A DNA stretch of 7,918 nucleotides, from positions 1 through 7,918 of the forward strand of contig JAAUZS010000132.1 of the NCBI GenBank assembly GCA_014804495.1. The letters are read 5' to 3'. The position numbers were made by a program, and so were the translations under genes. This document shows positions 1 to 4,754 of the stretch, in pieces; positions within the stretch are counted from its first letter, which is position 1; each line of letters begins with the position of its first letter. The stretch comes from Lachnospiraceae bacterium. GTDB taxonomy: Bacteria; Bacillota; Clostridia; Lachnospirales; Lachnospiraceae. Below the pieces are notes generated by a model, which was given only the letters and a program-made list of their open reading frames with translations, did no database searches and was not told the DNA's origin.

Positions 1-101
1 CCTATAACACACTTGCCTTTTTTTAAAATCCTTATGTATGAACCAAGTAAAAAAGCTCCCATAATGAAGCACAATAGACCAAGTATAATTAAAAAGATCA
101 T
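1..101 (-). CDS. N-terminus of a small membrane protein (partial, runs off left edge)
   Basis: On the minus strand an ATG at 101 opens a frame that stays open for 33 codons to the window edge. The first 20 or so residues are strongly hydrophobic (MIFLIILGLLCFIMGAFLLG), followed by a basic stretch (R-I-L-K-K-G-K). This is a typical single N-terminal transmembrane helix or uncleaved signal anchor with a cytoplasmic positive patch. A good Shine-Dalgarno sequence, AAGGAAAGG at 110-118, lies 8 nt before the start, and an extended -10 lies further upstream. The gene diverges from the recombinase at 384. I do not recognise the family, and the rest of the protein is outside the window. Confidence 0.6.
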   Translation of the reverse strand, partial: MIFLIILGLLCFIMGAFLLGSYIRILKKGKCVI

Positions 102-188
102 AGTATGTACCTTTCCTTTTACACAATTTTAGTAACTTAATCGTCCAATTTTTGTTTAAAACACAATTGCAAAAATACGCTTTAACGA

Positions 189-197
189 ATTATAGCA
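189..197 (-). promoter_or_regulatory. Extended -10 promoter for the left-edge membrane protein gene
   Basis: Read on the minus strand the sequence is TGCTATAAT, a perfect -10 hexamer with the extended TG motif. It would start transcription near 182 and give a leader of about 80 nt before the ATG at 101. No good -35 is visible at 16-18 nt, which is tolerable for an extended -10 promoter. A second TATAAT is present at 205-210 in the same AT-rich tract, so the exact start is uncertain. Confidence 0.45.
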
Positions 198-383
198 TAT
201 TTTTATTATATATACATTAACATTACTAAAACTTTTTTATACTCTCATCGCTTTATTTTATTTTCCCTTATCGTATCGCTGAATGACATTTTTTCATAAA
301 CAATAATTTGCAGATAGCAGTATTCCTCAAATCCGTATACAATATATCTTTAATAAAATACGATAGACAAAGGAGACATCATC
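198..383. promoter_or_regulatory. AT-rich divergent intergenic region upstream of the recombinase
   Basis: This spacer between the divergent left-edge gene and the recombinase has no credible ORF. On the plus strand, TATACAAT at 336-343 and TAAAAT at 354-359 are possible -10 elements, but neither has a convincing -35 at the right distance. The ribosome binding site AAGGAG at 371-376 is clear and sets the recombinase start at 384. I see no att-like direct repeat here. Confidence 0.35.
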
Positions 384-1304
384 ATGGACAATTTACAGAC
401 AATCATTAACAATTACTTAGACTTTTGCCGGTATCAGAAACGGTTGGATGCCAAAACTATGAAGGCTTATAGAATTGACTTAAATCAGTTCACTTTGCAT
501 ATAGCTTCGGAAAATGCAGCTGACATAACACCAGATATTCTTGAGAAATATATTATGACTTTACATCAGACATATAAACCCAAGACAGTAAAAAGGAAAA
601 TCGCATCTATAAAGGCACTGTTCCGATACATGGAATATAAGAGCTATATTGACGTCAATCCCTTCAACAAGGTACAGATAAAATTCAGGGAACCTGTTAT
701 TCTGCCAAAAACAATACCGCTGCATACTATGGAACAGCTTTTATCCACGATTTATAAACAACGCTCACTGGCAAAGACCGCCTATCAAAAGCGAAACGCC
801 CTGCGCGACGCAGCAGCCATAGAGCTTTTGTTTGCAACGGGTATGAGGATTTCCGAGCTTTGCTCACTAAAAGCCCAAAACGTCAATCTGAACGATTGCA
901 ATATACTGATATATGGAAAAGGTTCTAAAGAAAGGCGCATACAGATTGGAAATCAGGATGTTAAATGCGTTTTGGAAGAATACTCTCTGGAATATCAGAC
1001 GGAAATAGAACGCTGTAAATACTTTTTCGTAAATCAGTCCGGACATGCCCTGTCCGATCAGGCTGTCAGGCGAATGATTCGCAGATACTCTTCTCTGGCA
1101 GATATTGACTTGCACATCACGCCGCACATGTTCCGCCATACTTTTGCAACCTGTCTGTTGGAAGAGGATGTCGATATCCGGTATATTCAGGAAATGCTTG
1201 GTCATAGCTCTATTAATATCACGGAAATATATACGCATGTGGCATTGTCGAAGCAGCGAGATATTTTGAGTACTAAACATCCGAGGAGGCATTTAAAGAT
1301 TTGA
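384..1304 (+). CDS. Tyrosine recombinase / integrase, XerC/XerD type
   Basis: This 306-residue protein is a site-specific recombinase that cuts and rejoins DNA through a covalent 3'-phosphotyrosine. Residues 1-95 form the SAM-like core-binding domain (phage integrase N-terminal type). Residues 110-300 form the catalytic domain. All catalytic residues can be assigned by alignment with XerD motifs: R155 (TGMRISEL), K179 (GKGSKER), H248 and R251 (PHMFRHTFAT), H274 (LGH) and nucleophile Y283 (IYTH). The length is close to that of XerC/XerD (about 300). The start has a strong Shine-Dalgarno (AAAGGAG, 370-376). It is convergent with the Rpn gene, with only 9 bp between the two stop codons. It stands alone, with no partner recombinase or excisionase beside it, so it is more likely an element-borne integrase than the chromosomal Xer protein. 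Its target site is unknown. The family call is firm. Confidence 0.93.
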   Translation: MDNLQTIINNYLDFCRYQKRLDAKTMKAYRIDLNQFTLHIASENAADITPDILEKYIMTLHQTYKPKTVKRKIASIKALFRYMEYKSYIDVNPFNKVQIKFREPVILPKTIPLHTMEQLLSTIYKQRSLAKTAYQKRNALRDAAAIELLFATGMRISELCSLKAQNVNLNDCNILIYGKGSKERRIQIGNQDVKCVLEEYSLEYQTEIERCKYFFVNQSGHALSDQAVRRMIRRYSSLADIDLHITPHMFRHTFATCLLEEDVDIRYIQEMLGHSSINITEIYTHVALSKQRDILSTKHPRRHLKI

Positions 1305-1313
1305 AATGAGCTA

Positions 1314-1640
1314 TCAATTTTCCATACTTTCCTCAAACTGCTGCAGGCTTTCTGCTTTTGCAGCAGTTTTCAGCCAGCGACTCAGAGTATCAAGGTCTTT
1401 TTCAGCCATAATTTTCTCTGATAGTTCATCGGAAACATCTCCCAATTCTTTCAACAGTTGCAAAATATCTTCTGCCTTTCCATTTGCCTTTCCAAGATCC
1501 CACACATATTCATCCTCTGCCCTACGGTCTCTTACTGCTTTTAAATGTTCTTCATACATATAACGCAATGTTTTACCAAGACTCATCGTTCTCAGTTCCT
1601 TGATTGCTTCAATGATTCCTGCACTTTTTGATTTAATCAT
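1314..1640 (-). CDS. Candidate intragenic small protein (RpnS-like) from an internal start in Rpn copy 1
   Basis: The in-frame ATG for M181 (1638-1640) is preceded by GAGGAAG, about 10 nt upstream. Starting there would give a 108-residue C-terminal product. A second internal ATG (M199, 1584-1586) has AAGGAA upstream in this copy and would give 90 residues. In E. coli, the 3' ends of rpn genes encode small antitoxins (RpnS) from internal starts that inhibit the full-length nuclease. The same M181 start and GAGGAAG are kept in the second copy. This rests on position and analogy only. Any ribosome binding site inside a gene can be chance. Confidence 0.3.
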   Translation of the reverse strand: MIKSKSAGIIEAIKELRTMSLGKTLRYMYEEHLKAVRDRRAEDEYVWDLGKANGKAEDILQLLKELGDVSDELSEKIMAEKDLDTLSRWLKTAAKAESLQQFEESMEN

Positions 1641-2180
1641 ACTGAGGTCTTCCTCGCTTTCCGCATTAAATAGCCGTATCCAGTCATTTACCGCTTTCGT
1701 TCCATTGAGTTTTTTTCTTAACTCTATGATATGTACTTCAAACAAGTCCGTCAGGTCTTTTCCATTTTCATCACGCAGTCTGTATATCGTATGATATTTA
1801 TCACTGTCCACCAAATCAAAATCCAATATACTGATGCTTATGCATTTACGCAGTTTACTGTAATCCTGACCTATCTTTAAATCGTCCGTATACATTTTCG
1901 CCAAATAGAACAATGTCCTCTTGGTCCAGTTTTTCTGAACCCTCACCTGCATTTCGATTCCTGCTTTGGCATCTTCCGCAAGCTTAATATCCAGCGCCAA
2001 ATCCATTATCCCAAGCTTTTGCATACGATAGCGTTTCCATAAAAAAGGCGTCGTGAGTTTTACGGATTTTATATGTTCCATACGAATACCAAGCACATCA
2101 CTGATAAACTGTTTTCTGACATTTTCGTGGGTAAACAGTTCCCTGAACGCATAGTCATTTTTCAAAGAAATAAATTTCAT
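1314..2180 (-). CDS. Rpn family recombination-promoting nuclease / putative transposase (PD-(D/E)XK), copy 1
   Basis: This 288-residue protein belongs to the Rpn/PDDEXK_2 family. E. coli members are DNA endonucleases that promote RecA-independent recombination, are toxic when overproduced and have been linked to phage defence. The family opening (SLKNDYAFRELF, residues 5-16) is present. The nuclease core is D60/D64 (MDLALDIKL) followed by E76-x-Q78 (IEMQ), the usual E-x-Q variant. Y92 and Y97 lie in the conserved helix that follows. Residues 170-288 form a charged, helical C-terminal part. I chose the ATG at 2180 because AGGAGA lies 4 nt upstream. A TTG at 2210 in the same frame would add ten residues but falls within the leader hairpin and has no ribosome binding site. 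The gene has its own promoter (2339-2366) and a structured leader. Compared with copy 2 (5626-6492) there are 20 substitutions, and none is in the catalytic motif. Partner and target DNA are unknown. Confidence 0.9.
   Translation of the reverse strand: MKFISLKNDYAFRELFTHENVRKQFISDVLGIRMEHIKSVKLTTPFLWKRYRMQKLGIMDLALDIKLAEDAKAGIEMQVRVQKNWTKRTLFYLAKMYTDDLKIGQDYSKLRKCISISILDFDLVDSDKYHTIYRLRDENGKDLTDLFEVHIIELRKKLNGTKAVNDWIRLFNAESEEDLSMIKSKSAGIIEAIKELRTMSLGKTLRYMYEEHLKAVRDRRAEDEYVWDLGKANGKAEDILQLLKELGDVSDELSEKIMAEKDLDTLSRWLKTAAKAESLQQFEESMEN
1335..1370 (+). terminator. Terminator-like hairpin inside the 3' end of the first Rpn gene
   Basis: A perfect 11-bp inverted repeat (AAACTGCTGCA at 1335-1345 and its complement at 1359-1369) encloses a 13-nt loop and is followed by TTTT on the plus strand. 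It begins 31 nt after the recombinase stop, so it could end the recombinase transcript even though it lies within the antisense of the Rpn coding end. The second Rpn copy keeps a 10-bp version at 5647-5681, also followed by TTTT. The T-tract is short, so it may be a weak terminator, or only a coding coincidence. Confidence 0.4.
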
Positions 2181-2181
2181 G

Positions 2182-2206
2182 TTCTCTCCTGTTCCGCAGG
2201 AGAAAA
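2182..2206 (-). promoter_or_regulatory. Hairpin sequestering the Rpn ribosome binding site (copy 1)
   Basis: In the transcript, UCUCCUG (2197-2203) pairs with CAGGAGA (2185-2191) across a 5-nt CGGAA loop. One GU and two AU pairs extend the stem to 10 bp, ending one base before the AUG. The paired CAGGAGA is the rpn Shine-Dalgarno, so this fold should lower translation. The same sequence is unchanged in copy 2. Confidence 0.65.
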
Positions 2207-2224
2207 ACAATGTATTGCACGCTT

Positions 2225-2278
2225 GAAAATCTCCTGCTTTTATTTTGATAAATTAATGGAATAAAAGCATAGATTTTC
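2225..2278 (-). promoter_or_regulatory. Upstream leader stem-loop with a second CAGGAGA copy (copy 1)
   Basis: The leader RNA can fold into an outer 8-bp stem (GAAAAUCU, 2271-2278, with AGAUUUUC, 2225-2232) and an inner 9-bp stem (GCUUUUAUU, 2260-2268, with AAUAAAAGC, 2236-2244), with a 15-nt loop. The 3' arm carries GCAGGAGA (2230-2237), which is fully complementary to UCUCCUGC at 2196-2203, the anti-Shine-Dalgarno segment. This gives two mutually exclusive structures. The only difference from copy 2 within the hairpin lies in the loop. Confidence 0.55.
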
Positions 2279-2338
2279 TGAAAACAATAGAATATTTGAT
2301 TTGATATAATAATCTAGAAAGTGATATGCTTTGTACTT

Positions 2339-2366
2339 ATTTTAACACATTTTTTCTCATTGTCAA
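2339..2366 (-). promoter_or_regulatory. Promoter of Rpn copy 1 (TTGACA-16-TAAAAT, extended -10)
   Basis: On the minus strand a perfect -35 (TTGACA, 2361-2366) is followed after 16 nt by TAAAAT (2339-2344), preceded by TGT (extended -10). Transcription would start near 2332, giving a leader of about 150 nt before the ATG at 2180. The box sits directly against the stop codon of the upstream membrane-protein gene (2370-2372), exactly at the repeat boundary. Confidence 0.75.
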
Positions 2367-2369
2367 CTG

Positions 2370-3374
2370 CTACTCATCTGAATTGCCACATAAATCTCTA
2401 TAAAAAATATCTATAGCTTTATCTGTTATCTTCCCGGCGTTTATGACAAAAAACAGATAATAGAATACCCCGGCTATTACCGGAACAAGCAACGCTGCCG
2501 CTTCCGACCAGACACCTATATAAAAAAATAAGTAAACCGACAAACATAACCACACAAAGTAGACCATCCATGTCAGTGCCGTGCCGTACAGCATTAGCTC
2601 CACTTCCTTGTTGCCATCCCGCTTGTCCCTGCTGTTTGCTCTTAGCCACCAGAAACGATTTCCGTTGCTCAATATGTTCAATTTATCCACAGTTTCTTTT
2701 CTCACAGATGGTACCTCAGCCCTAAGTTTTTTATAAGGACAAAACAATGGCATATTTTCATTCATCTTCTTGTGCCTATAGATTTTGACACTATCGTCAT
2801 ATCTGTGGATTAGCTGCATTAAATCAGTTTCATCTGAATCCCTCGGTACCCTCAACAATTCCGCTGAAATATGAGTGCCATCATCATAATAAAATTCCAA
2901 TTCACAGTAATACATATGTACTCCATCGCTGTAGTACCTACGTCCCTCCTGAATTCTATACCCCATATATACACTATTCAGTCCCTTTCTGGGAATACGG
3001 TAGAAACCAATAATAATAGACTTCTCTGTGCTATAGCCCCAGTTTTGCACCAATTCCTTTTCCCCTGCTAAATCTTTCTCCATCAGTTCCAGCTCTTCCA
3101 GACTTATCATCTCGGTTTTCAACCAGACATGAGTTAAGTAAAAGACAGCAATGAACACAGAAATATACAATATCATTCCCAAAATCGAACACCAATCATT
3201 TTCTTCAATCAGCCAAAAAAACAAAGTACCAAAAGCGAAAACTGCCAAATGAATGCTAAAAACAACCATGCCAATATTCTGCATGCTTATTGCAATTTGA
3301 AATTCCTCATAAACATGGGGATACTCCTTCAAATAATTCCCTACCCGCCTTTTCCTCATCCCGTTTTTTTCCAT
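2370..3374 (-). CDS. Four-helix membrane protein of unknown function
   Basis: This 334-residue protein is not one I recognise. A basic N-terminus (MRKRRVGNYLKEYP, residues 6-19) is followed by two transmembrane segments at about 34-56 and 62-86. A soluble central region of about 175 residues (87-263) is rich in aromatic and charged residues and includes the acidic, Tyr-rich stretch FYYDDGTH. Two further helices lie at about 264-288 and 292-312, with a short polar tail. No enzyme motif is visible. The ATG at 3374 has AGGAG 8 nt upstream. It is 68 nt downstream of the GNAT gene on the same strand and is probably co-transcribed with it. The N-terminal coding segment is duplicated as a relic at 4319-4471, so the family has had more than one copy here. 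The stop codon abuts the Rpn repeat boundary. Confidence 0.8.
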   Translation of the reverse strand: MEKNGMRKRRVGNYLKEYPHVYEEFQIAISMQNIGMVVFSIHLAVFAFGTLFFWLIEENDWCSILGMILYISVFIAVFYLTHVWLKTEMISLEELELMEKDLAGEKELVQNWGYSTEKSIIIGFYRIPRKGLNSVYMGYRIQEGRRYYSDGVHMYYCELEFYYDDGTHISAELLRVPRDSDETDLMQLIHRYDDSVKIYRHKKMNENMPLFCPYKKLRAEVPSVRKETVDKLNILSNGNRFWWLRANSRDKRDGNKEVELMLYGTALTWMVYFVWLCLSVYLFFYIGVWSEAAALLVPVIAGVFYYLFFVINAGKITDKAIDIFYRDLCGNSDE

Positions 3375-3442
3375 CTTATTATCTCCTGCATCCCAGTTGA
3401 AATGGCTTTATCCCTTTTCCACCTTTCAGCCTCATATTATAT

Positions 3443-4300
3443 TCACAGTTTCTTTTGGTAGCATACATATTCGCCCACACAATGAAAACCACAGGCAAGC
3501 GCATCAGACTGCGATTCCTCATCACAGAAGAAAACCATATGCTTCGTGCCTCTGCGTTTGTCATCGTTTAGCACTGCTGTCAGCAATTCTCTGTACACCC
3601 TGCCGTCATAGATACCATCAGGGAAGTCCACGCCGAAGATTTCCGACATAGTTTTGTCTTCAAAAATTCTGGAATATATTGCTCCTGCGGCTTTCCCTTC
3701 TCGCAGTAAGACAAAAATTCTCCAGCCGTCAATCGCATTTAGGATTCTTTGTGAGGTCCAATACATATCATCATCATACTGCGAATGAATATCGGCGAAA
3801 AGCTGAAAATTCTCCCGTGTAATAGGAATAACATCTGAACTTTCAGGCTGTTGCATATATTGTTCAAAATTCATGACATTGTTATAGCTTTCCTCAATAC
3901 ACTCAAATCCATAGGCATTGAGAGCCTCAACCGCTTCAATATTCCCTTTTGGAAACCCCAGATACAACTCACTGCCGGAAAAATGTTCACGTGCAAATGT
4001 TATAAATTCATTCAGAGCCTCACGCATTCCTTCGGCCACACAAAACGAGCTGGTACCCAGATAGTGGTCATCCGGTAAGTGATAATAGTGTATCCATCCG
4101 TTCACTTTGCCATCTTGCTCAAATAGCAGTATTTCTTCACCATTGCGGGAAAATGCCTCACGGGCACGAGCGATAAAATCATTCTTTGTCTTTATTCCGT
4201 CAGCATATGTAGGATAACCCGATTTAGTCATATCCAGTGCAAGCTCATAAGCAAATTCTGCATATTTGTCAAAATCTTTCTTTTCCAGTTTCTTTAGCAT
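3443..4300 (-). CDS. GNAT family N-acetyltransferase with two GNAT-like halves
   Basis: This 285-residue protein resembles two GNAT domains in tandem. GNAT enzymes move an acetyl group from acetyl-CoA to an amine. The N-terminal half has the GNAT end motif (N120 followed by EAVEALNAYGFE, the usual N-x-x-A-x-x-x-Y-x-x-x-GF pattern). The C-terminal half ends with a matching SDALACGFHCVGEY (about 265-278) and a final strand, CYQKK. The acetyl-CoA loop (R/Q-x-x-G-x-G/A) is degenerate in both halves (AEGMREA near 89-95, DGRVYREL near 232-239), so activity is uncertain. The ATG at 4300 has GGAG 11 nt upstream, and the start falls 18 nt after the relic ORF stop. It is probably the first intact gene of an operon with the downstream membrane protein, under the promoter at 4560-4587. 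No substrate can be named. Confidence 0.82.
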   Translation of the reverse strand: MLKKLEKKDFDKYAEFAYELALDMTKSGYPTYADGIKTKNDFIARAREAFSRNGEEILLFEQDGKVNGWIHYYHLPDDHYLGTSSFCVAEGMREALNEFITFAREHFSGSELYLGFPKGNIEAVEALNAYGFECIEESYNNVMNFEQYMQQPESSDVIPITRENFQLFADIHSQYDDDMYWTSQRILNAIDGWRIFVLLREGKAAGAIYSRIFEDKTMSEIFGVDFPDGIYDGRVYRELLTAVLNDDKRRGTKHMVFFCDEESQSDALACGFHCVGEYVCYQKKL

Positions 4301-4318
4301 ACTAATTACGTCTCCAAA

Positions 4319-4471
4319 TCAATATTTACTATTTTCTCTTTTCTTTCTTAGATAGTTCCTTTGTATAATAATATTTTTTGCAAATATCTCCTTTCTAAAC
4401 GCCTCATAAACATGTGGATACTCCTTCAAATAATTCCCTACCTGCCTTTTCCTCATCCCGTTTTCTTTCAA
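4319..4471 (-). pseudogene. Relic or short paralogue of the membrane-protein N-terminus
   Basis: On the minus strand an ORF of 45 codons from the ATG at 4456, or 50 from a TTG at 4471, begins K-E-N-G-M-R-K-R-Q-V-G-N-Y-L-K-E-Y-P-H-V-Y-E. It matches residues 2-23 of the 334-residue membrane protein almost exactly. About 72 bp (4400-4471 against 3303-3374) are close to identical, and similarity also covers the ribosome binding site. The start codon of the intact gene (ATG) is TTG here. After residue 25 the similarity fades, the reading frame becomes basic (QRNYLRKKRENSKY) with no membrane helix, and it ends at 4319. It is most likely the remnant of a deleted paralogue left when the GNAT gene came next to the promoter. 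A translated leader ORF is also possible. Confidence 0.6.
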
Positions 4472-4559
4472 CTCATTTTCTCCCGTTCCTTAAGGCGTCC
4501 GCTTTCCATAATTCTTTCTGATAATACGTAAAATCGCAAATTCGATATTCTTTATACTT

Positions 4560-4587
4560 ATTTTAACACACTCATTAGTATTGTCAA
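4560..4587 (-). promoter_or_regulatory. Promoter of the GNAT / membrane-protein operon, same module as the Rpn promoters
   Basis: On the minus strand, TTGACA (4582-4587), a 16-nt spacer and TAAAAT (4560-4565) reproduce the Rpn promoters. CAGTTGACAAT and TGTGTTAAAATAAGTA are identical in all three sites, and only about 9 nt of the spacer between them differ. Transcription would start near 4553, cross the relic ORF and then read the GNAT and membrane-protein genes. Confidence 0.7.
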
Positions 4588-4675
4588 CTGAATAACCTCT
4601 GTATTTCTATACCACTATCTTTAAACTATCTCAACCGTCAGTTGAATCATTATCCCCGATTCCCTTCCCACGTTA

Positions 4676-4704
4676 TTGCTATGTACGCTTTACTATATTA
4701 ATAT
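4676..4704 (+). promoter_or_regulatory. Candidate promoter of the XRE-methyltransferase gene
   Basis: TTGCTA (4676-4681), 17 nt, then TAATAT (4699-4704): four of six consensus bases in each box at ideal spacing. The -10 lies inside a perfect 12-bp palindrome, TATATTAATATA (4694-4705). Transcription would start near 4711. Confidence 0.4.
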
Positions 4705-4713
4705 AAAGGTATC

Positions 4714-4723
4714 ACAGCGCTGT
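4714..4723. promoter_or_regulatory. Candidate operator palindrome for the XRE regulator
   Basis: ACAGCGCTGT is a perfect 10-bp palindrome placed just after the predicted transcription start and about 30 bp before the start codon of a gene whose first domain is an XRE helix-turn-helix. XRE repressors often bind such sites near their own promoter. Autoregulation is therefore inferred from position and is not shown. Confidence 0.35.
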
Positions 4724-4754
4724 ATTCAGTAAATAAGAAAGGATGACACAGCAA

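Larger units (their letters stand above)
1314..2369 (-). repeat. 1056-bp direct repeat, copy 1 (Rpn promoter + leader + gene)
   Basis: This segment is repeated at 5626-6681 in the same orientation with identical length and a constant offset of 4312. The similarity starts at the Rpn stop codon and ends at CAG immediately before the TTGACA box, so the unit is exactly promoter, leader and gene. In the 189 nt upstream of the ATG I count 7 differences. The last ~150 nt of the coding part have about 21. I see no terminal inverted repeats and no convincing target-site duplication. Confidence 0.9.
4472..4754. other. Divergent intergenic region between the GNAT operon and the XRE-methyltransferase gene
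   Basis: This holds the minus-strand promoter (4560-4587) for the GNAT operon and, about 90 bp further right, the plus-strand promoter and palindromes of the XRE-methyltransferase gene. The sequence 4472-4546 is the leader of the minus-strand transcript and shows no ORF or strong hairpin. A small inverted repeat, TCAAC/GTTGA (4631-4645), lies between the two promoters. Confidence 0.5.

Noticed and set aside
867..1292. Minus-strand ORF of 141 codons inside the recombinase gene
   Set aside because: It is the antisense shadow of a recombinase with all motifs intact. It has no ribosome binding site and no recognisable domain.
1306..1563. Plus-strand Ser/Phe-rich ORFs at 1306-1563, 1600-1794, 5597-5875 and 5912-6106
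   Set aside because: These are antisense frames of the Rpn genes with the serine and phenylalanine bias expected of reversed Lys/Glu-rich codons.
2181..2210. TTG start at 2210 that would lengthen Rpn copy 1 by ten residues
   Set aside because: The extension is encoded by the leader hairpin itself and has no ribosome binding site. The ATG at 2180 with AGGAGA fits the family N-terminus.
2073..2264. Plus-strand ORF over the Rpn start, present in both copies (also 6331-6576)
   Set aside because: It is conserved only because the underlying Rpn repeat is conserved. It has no Shine-Dalgarno and a composition typical of a shadow frame.
1314..2369. Classical insertion sequence with terminal inverted repeats and target-site duplication
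   Set aside because: The ends of the 1056-bp unit are not inverted repeats of each other. The short CTA-like matches at the flanks of copy 1 are not found in copy 2, so they are probably chance.
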